Shown piece after piece: positions 8,498 through 16,710 of a stretch of 38,909 bases of DNA. The position numbers were made by a program, and so were the translations under genes. The stretch lies in the NCBI GenBank assembly GCA_046153505.1, contig JBJXDT010000127.1, positions 1-38,909 of the forward strand, written 5' to 3'. Numbering within the stretch: the stretch's first letter is position 1; each line of letters starts with the position of its first letter. The notes beneath the pieces are model-generated. The model was given only the letters and a program-made list of their open reading frames with translations. It ran no database searches and had not been told where the DNA came from. The DNA comes from JBJXDT01 sp046153505. Its GTDB lineage: Bacteria > Pseudomonadota > Gammaproteobacteria > Burkholderiales > Methylophilaceae.

Positions 8498-9184
8498 TTA
8501 ATCGCGATTGCCCATTACAGCCATCAAAATGTTAAGCAAATTAACAAAGATATTGTAAATATCTAAGTACAAGTTAAGTGTAGCCATCACATAGTTAGTT
8601 TGACCGCCGCGCACAATCTGATTCACATCATACAAAATGTAGCCTGAGAAGATCAAAATCGAAACACCTGAAATCGCAAGTGAAAGCGCAGGGATTTGGA
8701 AGTAGATGTTTGCGAGGGAAGCAACGATTGCTAGAATCAACCCCACAAACAGCATTTTACCAATACCGCTGAAATCACGCGCTGGTGATGAAGCAATGCC
8801 TGCCAAGGTTAAAAAGGTAATACCAGTACCCGCACCAGCCAACCCAACAATTTGCCCGCCGTTACTCAGATGCAACGCGTGCTGCAAAATTGGGCCTAAC
8901 ATTAAGCCAAGCAAGAAAGTTACGCCAAAGAGCATCCAAATACCAAGACTACTGTTTTGGTTAACTGCGATCAGTTTAAACAAGCCCATCATCACAGCCA
9001 TGTAGCCAAAAAAGAAGATAAATGGATGTGAAGCCATAAAGCTAAAGTTCATTTGCAAACCAACATACGCACCAATGATGGTAGGTATCATGGTTAAGCC
9101 AAGCAAGGCGTATGTGTTACGCAGCACTTTGTTTTGTGCAACAGAACTCGAATCACGTCCTAAAACTTGAATATCGTCTAACAT
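8498..9184 (-). CDS. Bax inhibitor-1/YccA family membrane protein
   Basis: A 228-residue polytopic inner-membrane protein with seven hydrophobic helices spanning about residues 22-222. It shows the BI-1 family pattern: NKVLRNTYALLGLTMIPT at the first helix, TFLTLAGIA in the middle, SGYILYDVNQIVRGG near residue 180, and a closing LYLDIYNIFVNLLNILM segment. E. coli YccA is an FtsH substrate and modulator; BI-1 proteins in general may leak calcium or protons. AAGGA lies upstream of the ATG at 9184. It is transcribed alone and ends at a strong terminator at 8454-8478. Confidence 0.92.
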   Translation of the reverse strand: MLDDIQVLGRDSSSVAQNKVLRNTYALLGLTMIPTIIGAYVGLQMNFSFMASHPFIFFFGYMAVMMGLFKLIAVNQNSSLGIWMLFGVTFLLGLMLGPILQHALHLSNGGQIVGLAGAGTGITFLTLAGIASSPARDFSGIGKMLFVGLILAIVASLANIYFQIPALSLAISGVSILIFSGYILYDVNQIVRGGQTNYVMATLNLYLDIYNIFVNLLNILMAVMGNRD

Positions 9185-9290
9185 TACAAATTCCTTATAT
9201 TAAAGTTGCCAAATGGCAACATATCTAAGATAGCGGCTTTAAGAAAAAGTTTCAAGTGACAAATTGTTACTAAATTTGTAAAAAAAGTAA

Positions 9291-9779
9291 TTAAAACTTT
9301 TGCTCTTTTACAATCTGACCATTTTCGTAGACAGTTTCTGATTTTTTAGCGCCAGCGTCATACCAATAAGTTTCCACGCCCGTTTTCTTACCCTCTACAA
9401 AATAAGCTTCAGAGCGTTTTTTCCCATTCTCGTACCACGATTGAAAATGACCATGCTCTCTACCATCTTTATATTGCGCATCTAATTTAAGCTGGCCAGA
9501 TTCATACCATTGGTTCCATGTGCCATCCTCTTTATCATCTTTATAGTTCGTTTGAATATACTTTGCACCGCTGTTATACCAAAAGGTTTCTAGTCCTTCT
9601 TTTTTGCCATTTACATAGTGGACTTCGTATTTTAAATTGCCGTTTGCATAATGCTCCGTTTGCTTGCCTGTGAAGTTTTTATCAATAGCACTCAAGTTTG
9701 GCATACTAGATTCTGTTGCGAAGACACTATACGAAAAAAAGCTTAGTGCCAAAGCCACGCAAAACAAGTTTTTCCACAT
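9291..9779 (-). CDS. YwqK-type MORN_2 repeat protein, secreted
   Basis: A 162-residue protein with an N-terminal signal peptide (FCVALALSFFSYSVFA, cut near residue 22). The mature part is about five tandem 23-residue repeats built on the pattern Y-x-NG-x2-K-x-E-x2-Y-x-NGK-x2-G-x4-WY-x2-G, which is the MORN_2 repeat. Databases often label such proteins YwqK antitoxin, after the Bacillus gene. Here there is no neighbouring toxin and the protein is exported, so that label would mislead. MORN_2 repeats form extended beta-hairpin sheets; the partner is unknown. It lies between yccA and nagZ and is probably its own transcript. Confidence 0.8.
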   Translation of the reverse strand: MWKNLFCVALALSFFSYSVFATESSMPNLSAIDKNFTGKQTEHYANGNLKYEVHYVNGKKEGLETFWYNSGAKYIQTNYKDDKEDGTWNQWYESGQLKLDAQYKDGREHGHFQSWYENGKKRSEAYFVEGKKTGVETYWYDAGAKKSETVYENGQIVKEQKF

Positions 9780-9838
9780 TTCGAATTTTCCTGTTATTAA
9801 TTGTCCCTATAAGAGCGCTATTTACAGAAAAAATTCCA

Positions 9839-10885
9839 TCATGCAAATAAATCGCCCTCCGATTTACCCACATTGGCTACACGCTTAACCGCAGCAACAA
9901 AGCTAGCGTTTTCGTGCAGCGCATCCACGCTGGCCGGCTGGCGTCCACCATGCATGCGTGCTAAACGCGCGACGCTTAGTGCAGGCATTTTCCACTTTAG
10001 CTTTGCCAACAACTCATCCGCCAAATCGGGGCGATTGCATAACAACACCATATCGCAGCCCGCATTCAGCGCGGCTAGGCTGCGCGTTGTGACATCACCA
10101 CCCACGGTTGCTCCTTCCATGCTTAAATCGTCGCTAAAAATCACCCCGTTAAATCCCAATCGCTCACGCAACACTTTTTGCAACCATTTGGGCGAAAATC
10201 CTGCAGGTTTATCATCTACTTTTGGGTAAATCACATGTGCGGGCATAATCGCCGCCAAGCCTTCATCAATCATCTGTCTAAATGGCTGCATGTCATTTTG
10301 TGCAATTTGGTCAAACTCACGCTCATCAATGGGAATGCTCACGTGCGAATCTGCAACCACAAAACCATGCCCAGGAAAATGTTTGCCCACTGCGGCCATG
10401 CCGCCTTTTTTCAAGCCTTGCATCAAGTTAAATGCCAGCTCATTAATCGCCTGTGCATCCTTGTGGAAAGCACGGTCACCAATCACCAAGCTGTCGCCAT
10501 AATCCATATCCAGCACAGGTGTAAAGCTAAAATCAATACCATGTGCGCGAAGCTCCGCTGCCAAAATCCAGCCAGCTTCAGTTGCCAGCTCACGTGCCTT
10601 TTTAGGGTTAGTATCCCAAATTTTGCCAAACTCGCGCATCGGCGGAATTTTGGTAAACCCTTCTCTAAAACGTTGTACTCGACCACCTTCGTGGTCAACC
10701 GCAATGAGCAAGGGTGGCAGGCGAACAGCATGAATACTCGCAGTTAACGCGCGCAATTGTCCGCAATTTTCGAAGTTACGAGCAAACAAAATAACACCAC
10801 CTACCAGTGGATGTTGCAATCTTTTAATGTCATCGGCAGTTAATTCCTTGCCAACAACGTCTAACATGACGGGACCTAAAGACAT
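9839..10885 (-). CDS. nagZ: Beta-N-acetylglucosaminidase NagZ (GH3)
   Basis: A 348-residue cytosolic glycoside hydrolase of family 3. It removes N-acetylglucosamine from GlcNAc-anhydroMurNAc-peptides during peptidoglycan recycling. The diagnostic KHFPGHG is at residues 168-174, the Asp179-x-His181 general acid/base dyad follows in ADSHVSIP, and the nucleophile lies in FSDDLSMEGA (Asp252). VDHEGGRVQRF (64-74) is the substrate-binding segment. The product can signal to AmpR-type regulators in other bacteria; no ampG, ampD or ampR is in this window. There is no signal peptide, as expected. The ribosome site is weak. Confidence 0.96.
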   Translation of the reverse strand: MSLGPVMLDVVGKELTADDIKRLQHPLVGGVILFARNFENCGQLRALTASIHAVRLPPLLIAVDHEGGRVQRFREGFTKIPPMREFGKIWDTNPKKARELATEAGWILAAELRAHGIDFSFTPVLDMDYGDSLVIGDRAFHKDAQAINELAFNLMQGLKKGGMAAVGKHFPGHGFVVADSHVSIPIDEREFDQIAQNDMQPFRQMIDEGLAAIMPAHVIYPKVDDKPAGFSPKWLQKVLRERLGFNGVIFSDDLSMEGATVGGDVTTRSLAALNAGCDMVLLCNRPDLADELLAKLKWKMPALSVARLARMHGGRQPASVDALHENASFVAAVKRVANVGKSEGDLFA

Positions 10886-10974
10886 TACTTCGCTTTCAAT
10901 TAAATTAACCAGATATTGTTAGTTTAACATGCGCGGATTTAGGCAAAGTGAAATGCTATAAGCACTAATACAAA

Positions 10975-12528
10975 TCACAATTTTTCCAGATTTTCTAGCA
11001 ATTGATTTGCATACTGGTTAATTGCATCCGTCTCATCTTGGCTAAATCGATCTACATTTTTGGCCATTAACGCTGTGCGCGGGTTTCCCGCAAAACTTGC
11101 ATAATGTTTAATTAAGAAATGCCAATATAGTGTTGTAACTGGACAAGCGTCTCGTCCCGCTTTGATATCCGGCTTATACTGACACGATTGGCAATAGTTG
11201 CTCATGCGATTAATATAAGCGCCGCTCGCAATATAGGGCTTGCTAGTGAATCGTCCACCGTTTGCAAATAACGCCATACCAGCCACATTAGGCAACTCAA
11301 CCCACTCAACCGCATCGACATAAACGGCCAAATACCAAGCCTCTAGCGCAGATGGACGCAACTCTGCAAGCACGCCAAACATACCCGTTATCATTAATCG
11401 TTGAATATGGTGTGCATAGCCATATTGCATGGTTTGTTGGATGGTCTGTCGCATACAATTCATCTGTGTTTGCCCAGACCAATACCAAGCTGGAATTTCC
11501 CGCTCATGCTCATAATGATTGGCTTGTGCCATACTCGGCATATCAAGCCAATATACCCCATGTATAAACTCGCGCCATCCTAGTATTTGGCGAATAAATC
11601 CTTCTACACTTGCGAGCGAAACAAGCTGTTTTTGATATTTCAACTCTGCGGCTGCAATCACTTCGCGTGGATTTAATAACTTCAGATTAAGCGAGGTAGA
11701 AAGCAGCGAGTGCCACAAATACGGATTCTCCTCACCCTGTTTAGCTTGCCACATGGCATCCTGGTGGTCGCCAAAACCTGCAAGTTTGTGCGCTATAAAA
11801 TCGCTTAAAAATTCCAATGCAGCATCCCGTGTCACCGGCCAAATAAAATGCGCCGTACTGCCTGGGTGATTAGGAAACTGTTGCTCAACTATTGAAATCA
11901 CCTGTCTGGTCATTTCATCTTGGTTCACTGGCGGGCAGGATGGCACATTTTTTGGCCCTGCTTTGCCAAACGCTTTTCTATTTTGCGCATCGTAATTCCA
12001 CGCACCGCCAACTGGAGCATCATCTGCCATTAGCACATCATATTTTTTACGCATCATGCGGTAAAAAAATTCCATGCGTAATTGTTTTCCACCTGCGGCC
12101 CAGCGTTTGAAATCAGCTCGGCTGCACATAAAGTGCGTATCGTCTCGAACTACTAATGGAATATTCACTTGTTTGCAAAGCTCGATTAAAGCTTGCTCTA
12201 TTCGATATTCACCTGGTTCGCATACAATTACTTTTTGTGGCTTAAGCTTTGCCAATTGTGCTGACCACGCTTGTTCCAAGCTTTCAAAGTCATGCTCGCC
12301 AAGTTTTAGGTAAATTGTGGCTAGCCCTTGCTGATTTAACTTTTCAGCGAAATGGCGCATGGTAGATAAAAACAATACGATGCGTGCCTTGTGACTCCAC
12401 ACATGGGTCGCCTCTGCAGAGGCTTCGACCATCAAAATTCGGTCTTGCTGCGGGTCAAATCCTTCCAGCGCAGGGTTATCAAGATTGAGCTGGTCACCCA
12501 AAATAATGATGAGATGGCGAATAGGCAT
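10975..12528 (-). CDS. Iron-sulfur photolyase/cryptochrome (FeS-BCP, PhrB type)
   Basis: A 517-residue flavoprotein of the iron-sulfur bacterial cryptochrome/photolyase class. It begins RHLIIILGDQLN, the deoxyribodipyrimidine photolyase-related start. Four cysteines at 358, 446, 449 and 462 have the spacing 88, 3 and 13 that ligates the [4Fe-4S] cluster in Agrobacterium PhrB, where they are 350, 438, 441 and 454. Residues 376-450 hold the FAD-binding region (IQRLMITGMFGVLAEL, then LPNVAGMALFANGG). PhrB repairs (6-4) photoproducts with light; the same activity is inferred here. The DUF2256 gene lies six bases upstream on the same strand, the usual companion of this class. Confidence 0.93.
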   Translation of the reverse strand: MPIRHLIIILGDQLNLDNPALEGFDPQQDRILMVEASAEATHVWSHKARIVLFLSTMRHFAEKLNQQGLATIYLKLGEHDFESLEQAWSAQLAKLKPQKVIVCEPGEYRIEQALIELCKQVNIPLVVRDDTHFMCSRADFKRWAAGGKQLRMEFFYRMMRKKYDVLMADDAPVGGAWNYDAQNRKAFGKAGPKNVPSCPPVNQDEMTRQVISIVEQQFPNHPGSTAHFIWPVTRDAALEFLSDFIAHKLAGFGDHQDAMWQAKQGEENPYLWHSLLSTSLNLKLLNPREVIAAAELKYQKQLVSLASVEGFIRQILGWREFIHGVYWLDMPSMAQANHYEHEREIPAWYWSGQTQMNCMRQTIQQTMQYGYAHHIQRLMITGMFGVLAELRPSALEAWYLAVYVDAVEWVELPNVAGMALFANGGRFTSKPYIASGAYINRMSNYCQSCQYKPDIKAGRDACPVTTLYWHFLIKHYASFAGNPRTALMAKNVDRFSQDETDAINQYANQLLENLEKL

Positions 12529-12534
12529 TCGATT

Positions 12535-12729
12535 TTACTTATGAGAACAAACTTCACTTGATGTGGGTTTTTTGGACATTTTGCTGCAAGCAGCTGAACA
12601 ATATTTTACTTGTAACCAATTTTTCGCCCAAGATTTACGCCAAACCATCTCACGACCACATTGGCTACACAATTTTATAGGTAAATTAGATTTATTTCCT
12701 TTGAAGGAGATGCGTTTATTGAGTGGCAT
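12535..12729 (-). CDS. DUF2256 zinc-ribbon protein, photolyase companion
   Basis: A 64-residue basic protein. KGNKSNLPIKLC followed by C21-x2-C24-x19-C44-x3-C48 is the DUF2256 pattern, with MVWRKSWAKNWLQVKYCS between the cysteine pairs. The four cysteines probably bind zinc. The function is unknown, but these genes commonly sit next to cryptochrome/photolyase genes, as here, six bases upstream of the photolyase start. The two are likely co-transcribed. The ribosome site before the ATG is unclear. Confidence 0.87.
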   Translation of the reverse strand: MPLNKRISFKGNKSNLPIKLCSQCGREMVWRKSWAKNWLQVKYCSAACSKMSKKPTSSEVCSHK

Positions 12730-12822
12730 GCTGGTTAATGACCTATAGACAGCTAGCTGGTTCCATTTAAGTCACTAAGGGTGCAAGCACCCTGCCAAGT
12801 TGCTTAAGATGTGCTCACCAAA

Positions 12823-13992
12823 TTAAGCAACTTTAAGACGGTAAAGCGACGTGACCTCTTTGCTGCGCGCCGCGTAAAGTACATCGGTTTTGTCTTGCGA
12901 TTTTGCGTGTACTGGTTTGATATCCATTTTTTCAATCACCGCTAAACCAGCATTCGTTATCCAAGCGTTTAGCTCCTCACGCGTACGTAAGCCAAAGTGT
13001 TCAGCCAAATCAGACAAAATCAACCAGCCTTCGCCCTTAATCGCTAAATGTGTTTTTAATCCCGCTAAAAAACCTTTTAACATTTTGCTGTCAGGGTCGT
13101 AAATCGCATGTTCTATCGGCGAATTGGCCTTAGCTGGCAACCATGGTGGATTACACACGATTAAATCCGCTAATGGCTGATTGCTAGGAAACAAATCGGC
13201 TTGGACGATTTTTACTTGTTTCGCATAGCCTAGCTTTTGAATGTTTTCATGCGCACATGCTAAGGCTTGCAAGTTATTATCGGTCGCAACCACTTTCGCA
13301 ATGCCACGCTTCGCAAGAATTGCCGCTATCACACCCGTGCCCGTTCCAATATCAAAGGCTACACTCGCGTTGTTAAGTGATGCGTTGGCTACCAGCACAA
13401 GATACTCGCCACGCACGGGAGAATAAACGCCGTAGTAAGGGGTCACACTCTCTTCAAGTGCTGGAATCTCTACGCCTTTTTTGTGCCACTCATATGCCCC
13501 CACCACGCCTAGCAACTCGCGCAGCGAAACGACAATATTTTCTTTGCCTTGCTGCTTACCATAAGCATGCTCACACGCGGCTTGCACGTCAGGCCCACGC
13601 TCGTAAGGCAGTTTGTAATCGTGACTTAATTCTAGCAACAACATGCCCAAAGTACGTGCCCGCTCAATTTGGTTTTTGCGGTATAAATGAAATTGGTCTT
13701 TTGGTGAAACTTCGATAGCTACTTTGGCGACCTGCCGCGCTTTATTGACTGCTTTAGGCTTGGTGCTGCGGTTATCGATGCGACGAGAAATTGCAATTGA
13801 AAGTTGCTTGGCATTTTGAAAGTCACCGCGCCACAACATGGCATTGCCTTCACACGCCATTTTATAGGCAACATCTGCTTTTAAAGTATCGTTTATCGGT
13901 GTGATTTTTTTAGGTGCAGAGTTATTGGCAACCGATTGCCAACGGGCTGTTTTAGGTTTTCCCGCTTCTTGCCAAGTAATGTCTTGTGTCAA
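12823..13992 (-). CDS. Class I SAM-dependent methyltransferase with NPPW motif
   Basis: A 389-residue protein. Residues 1-200 are a helical, basic N-terminal region I do not recognise. The Rossmann methyltransferase domain begins with motif I, AFDIGTGTG (212-220), then VVATDNN for the ribose-binding acidic residue, and NPPW at 281-284. NPPW/NPPY motifs mark enzymes that methylate glutamine side chains or exocyclic amines of nucleotides, such as PrmC, PrmB, RlmG and RsmC. The target here is not identifiable. The gene ends 93 bases before DUF2256 and lies 18 bases after yhhQ, so it may be the last gene of the peptide-importer transcript. The stop codon lies in the arm of an inverted repeat (12799-12831). 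Confidence 0.8.
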   Translation of the reverse strand: MTQDITWQEAGKPKTARWQSVANNSAPKKITPINDTLKADVAYKMACEGNAMLWRGDFQNAKQLSIAISRRIDNRSTKPKAVNKARQVAKVAIEVSPKDQFHLYRKNQIERARTLGMLLLELSHDYKLPYERGPDVQAACEHAYGKQQGKENIVVSLRELLGVVGAYEWHKKGVEIPALEESVTPYYGVYSPVRGEYLVLVANASLNNASVAFDIGTGTGVIAAILAKRGIAKVVATDNNLQALACAHENIQKLGYAKQVKIVQADLFPSNQPLADLIVCNPPWLPAKANSPIEHAIYDPDSKMLKGFLAGLKTHLAIKGEGWLILSDLAEHFGLRTREELNAWITNAGLAVIEKMDIKPVHAKSQDKTDVLYAARSKEVTSLYRLKVA

Positions 13993-14010
13993 TTCTAGCT
14001 TTCAGTAAAA

Positions 14011-14706
14011 TTAGTTTAAATTAAAAGGATTAAAGTTAGTGTGATTATCGAAATAGTCTTCGTGTTCGTGGCGTTTTAAAAACGCAATAATTTTGTAAGT
14101 AATGGGCGTAAATGCGACCTCTACCAGCACTTTAGATACAAATTGCGCCAACATGAGTTTAGGCATTAAGTCGTTAGAAATTTCACCCGTACCATAAAAC
14201 GCTAGTGGGAAAAATATAAGAGAATCGACCGCCTCGCCAAAAATAGTAGAGCCAATAGTGCGCGACCAAAGCCAACGCCCTTGCGTAAGAATTTTCATTT
14301 TTGCTAGCACAAACGAGTTAACAAACTCGCCCGCCGCAAACGCCACTAAACTGGCAAGCGCAACTCGCCATGCATTGCCAAATGCGGCTACATAAACCGC
14401 TTGATCGTGCCATTCTGGCGCAGGCGGCATTTTAACAATTACCCAAGCCATTAGCGAGGCAAATGCCAACCCTGCAAAACCAGCCCAAATTACACGGCGG
14501 CTTGCCGCGTAACCATATACCTCAGTGAGAATATCGCCAAATATAAACGAGATGGGGAAAAACATGACGCCTGCGCCAAAGGTAAGCGCGCCAAAGAAAG
14601 GAACAGTGATTTGCGTAACCTTGCCCGGTCCAATAATATTTGAGCAAACCAGTACAGTGACAAAGGCGGCCATGATGAGGTCGTAATATTTATAATTTTT
14701 ACTCAT
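14011..14706 (-). CDS. yhhQ: Queuosine precursor transporter YhhQ/QPTR (DUF165)
   Basis: A 231-residue membrane protein with about six helices. The family signatures are VCSNIIGPGKVTQI near the start, PISFIFGDILTEVYGYAASRRVIW (about 51-74), AAGEFVNSFVLAKMK (about 119-133) and the RTIGSTIFGEAVDSLIFF block (about 149-166). E. coli YhhQ imports the queuosine precursors preQ0/preQ1 for tRNA modification. No queuosine biosynthesis gene is in the window. It begins 11 bases after the second peptide permease gene, so it is probably read from the same transcript, though its job is unrelated to peptide uptake. Confidence 0.9.
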   Translation of the reverse strand: MSKNYKYYDLIMAAFVTVLVCSNIIGPGKVTQITVPFFGALTFGAGVMFFPISFIFGDILTEVYGYAASRRVIWAGFAGLAFASLMAWVIVKMPPAPEWHDQAVYVAAFGNAWRVALASLVAFAAGEFVNSFVLAKMKILTQGRWLWSRTIGSTIFGEAVDSLIFFPLAFYGTGEISNDLMPKLMLAQFVSKVLVEVAFTPITYKIIAFLKRHEHEDYFDNHTNFNPFNLN

Positions 14707-14717
14707 CGCATGTCCAT

Positions 14718-15512
14718 TTAATGTGGTTCACTTCTGACATCAAATTGGTCACGAAGTTGGTCGCCCAACAAATTAATCGCTAAAATCAAGCTCATCATGC
14801 ATAGGCCAATCACCAATACATAGTGCGGTGCAACCAACATATAGCGGACGCCGTCGCGCAACATGGCGCCCCAACTAGCGTTTGGCGCTTGAATGCCCAA
14901 GCCTAGAAACGATAAACTGGATTCGGCTATCATAATACTTGCTAGACTATAGGTTGCCTCAACAATAAGCACCGAGCCAAGCAAAGGCAAAATATGTTTT
15001 AGCATAATGCGCATGGGTTTTGCGCCTAGTGATTCTGCCGCAAGCACATGTTGGAGATTGCGTAAGCCCAAGGCTTGACCGCGTGTGAGTCGCGCATAAC
15101 TCACCCAACCGGTAATGCAAAGCGCAATGAGCAGATTTTTAATTCCTGGCCCAAGGACAGCAGCAAAGGCAATGGCCAACAAAATCCCTGGGAAAGCCAA
15201 AAACACATCAGTAATTTGCATCAGCAGTCTATCTACCCAGCCGCCGTAATAACCAGCTAGAAGGCCTACCACAATGCCTAACAACATGGTAATCAACGTG
15301 ACTAAGATGGCTACGGTCATCGACACCTCGACACCTCGCAACACACGCGCCACAAGGCTACGCCCTAGATCATCTGTGCCAAACCAATTCGTTAGCGAGG
15401 GAGCAGATAAAATATGATTTAAATCAATGTCATTGCCGTGCAAATGTAATATGCGTCCAAAAAACACAGCAAATGTCCAAAAGAATAAAATTGATAGCGC
15501 AAATTTTTTCAT
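14718..15512 (-). CDS. Peptide ABC transporter permease, DppC/OppC type
   Basis: A 264-residue inner-membrane permease with six helices. The segment WFGTDDLGRSLVARVLRGVEVSM is the typical DppC/OppC start of the BPD_transp_1 domain. The EAA loop that contacts the ATPase is visible as AAESLGAKPMRIMLKHILP (about 152-170), and FLGLGIQAPNASWGAMLRDG (about 201-220) is the family's C-terminal signature. It pairs with the DppB-type permease to form the channel. Its ATG overlaps the stop of the 98-residue gene by four bases (ATGA), which implies coupled translation. It is somewhat shorter than typical DppC (about 300 residues) because the N-terminal extension is missing. Confidence 0.92.
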   Translation of the reverse strand: MKKFALSILFFWTFAVFFGRILHLHGNDIDLNHILSAPSLTNWFGTDDLGRSLVARVLRGVEVSMTVAILVTLITMLLGIVVGLLAGYYGGWVDRLLMQITDVFLAFPGILLAIAFAAVLGPGIKNLLIALCITGWVSYARLTRGQALGLRNLQHVLAAESLGAKPMRIMLKHILPLLGSVLIVEATYSLASIMIAESSLSFLGLGIQAPNASWGAMLRDGVRYMLVAPHYVLVIGLCMMSLILAINLLGDQLRDQFDVRSEPH

Positions 15513-15805
15513 TTGTTATTAAATATATTTATGACTCTTTGCAACAGACTCTCTGGCTTAGCAAATAAGCTCGGTTCAGACCATTCGCTTGAACAGAGCC
15601 ATTCTTCAGGTAGGCTAGTTGCCGCATCATGTGTTGTTTCGATGTCCCACAAATGTTCCCAACCGCCAGTTGAATAATCGACAATTTTCACTTTATCTGC
15701 CCATTTTTCTAACCAAGCAATAGCCGCCTTATAATCCTTATCGTCATCGCCGTGCATGACAAAAAGTGTGAGTCGTATAGATTTATTTTGCATCATTTCA
15801 ATCAA
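15509..15805 (-). CDS. Unknown 98-residue protein between two permease genes
   Basis: I do not recognise this protein. It has 98 residues and no signal peptide or membrane helix. It starts with a hydrophobic strand (IRLTLFVMHGDDDKDY), then an amphipathic helix (AAIAWLEKWADKVKIVDY), GGWEHLWDIE and an acidic tryptophan-rich stretch (LPEEWLCSSEWSEP). The beta-alpha start could suggest a small Rossmann-like or thioredoxin-like fold, but that is a guess. Both ends overlap the flanking permease genes by four bases (ATGA at 15805 and at 15512), so it is translationally coupled to both and probably produced in step with the channel. A role as an accessory subunit is inference only. Confidence 0.75.
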   Translation of the reverse strand: MIEMMQNKSIRLTLFVMHGDDDKDYKAAIAWLEKWADKVKIVDYSTGGWEHLWDIETTHDAATSLPEEWLCSSEWSEPSLFAKPESLLQRVINIFNNK

Positions 15806-16710
15806 TGATTTCGGACTCGCGGATCAGCTAAACGATAAAGCACATCAGTCACCAAATTCACCAACACATAACTCAGCGCTACCACCAGCACGCAGGCTTG
15901 TGTAACTGGATAATCACGTTTTTCGATGCTTTCTACTAATAGGCGACCAACACCATCCCAACTAAAAATGGTTTCAGTGATGACAGTCCCCGCTAGTAAA
16001 CTGCCCATTTGTAAGCCCACAATGGTAATAATGGGCAATAGGGCGGCGCGTAAGGCATGCCTCACAATCACGGATTTTTCACTTAAGCCTTTGGCGCGGG
16101 CAGTGCGGATAAAATCATCGTTAAGCACTTCTAGCAGGCTTGTGCGCGTCATGCGCGTTAAAATGGCGCTTAATCCAAAACCAAGTGTAAGCGCAGGCAA
16201 AACAATCGAATCGGCAGTATCCATACCGCTGACAGGCAACCAACCTAACCAAACGGCAAACAGGAGCATGAGCATAGGCCCAAGCCAAAATGCGGGCATG
16301 GCAGAAAAACGCACGCTAATAATCGTTACTACAAAATCTTGCCAATGGCCTGCTTTCAGGGCTGCAAATACACCAAGTGGTACGCCAATAAACAAGCCAA
16401 TTAACAGCGCTACAACAGCCAACTGAACGGTGGCGGGATAGCGTTGTTTTAACATGTCTAAAATGGGAGCTTGGCTATGAATAGAGTTTCCTAAATCGCC
16501 ATGCGCTAGTTTGGATAAGTACACGCCAAATTGGGTAATAAGCGGTTGGTTTAGGCCTAAGTTTTCACGCAATTGCGCGCGATCTGCCATGCTAGCAGAT
16601 TCACCTAACATCACCTCTACAGGGTCGCCCGGCACAAGATGAATGAGCAAAAAAGTGAGCAAAAGCACGCCAAAAACGACGGGGAATATGCTTAATAGTC
16701 GCTTAATCAT
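15802..16710 (-). CDS. Peptide ABC transporter permease, DppB/OppB type
   Basis: A 302-residue inner-membrane permease starting MIKRLLSIFPVVFGVLLLTF. I choose the ATG at 16710 because the residues upstream of it (from 16791) have no family similarity. LIHLVPGDPVEVMLG (about 24-38) is the DppB signature and GLNQPLITQFGVYL follows. The EAA loop is TARAKGLSEKSVIVRHALR (about 206-224). SWDGVGRLLVESIEKRDYPVTQ is the typical C-terminal motif. It overlaps the end of the L,D-transpeptidase gene by eight bases and the 98-residue gene by four. No ATP-binding subunit gene lies in the cluster, so the channel must borrow one encoded elsewhere. Confidence 0.92.
   Translation of the reverse strand: MIKRLLSIFPVVFGVLLLTFLLIHLVPGDPVEVMLGESASMADRAQLRENLGLNQPLITQFGVYLSKLAHGDLGNSIHSQAPILDMLKQRYPATVQLAVVALLIGLFIGVPLGVFAALKAGHWQDFVVTIISVRFSAMPAFWLGPMLMLLFAVWLGWLPVSGMDTADSIVLPALTLGFGLSAILTRMTRTSLLEVLNDDFIRTARAKGLSEKSVIVRHALRAALLPIITIVGLQMGSLLAGTVITETIFSWDGVGRLLVESIEKRDYPVTQACVLVVALSYVLVNLVTDVLYRLADPRVRNH

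Noticed and set aside
9291..9779. Toxin-antitoxin system suggested by the YwqK family name
   Set aside because: No toxin-like gene is adjacent and the protein carries a signal peptide.
12778..12793. AGGGTGC/GCACCCT hairpin as rho-independent terminator
   Set aside because: Loop of only two bases and no T-run on either strand; kept only as part of a low-interest finding.
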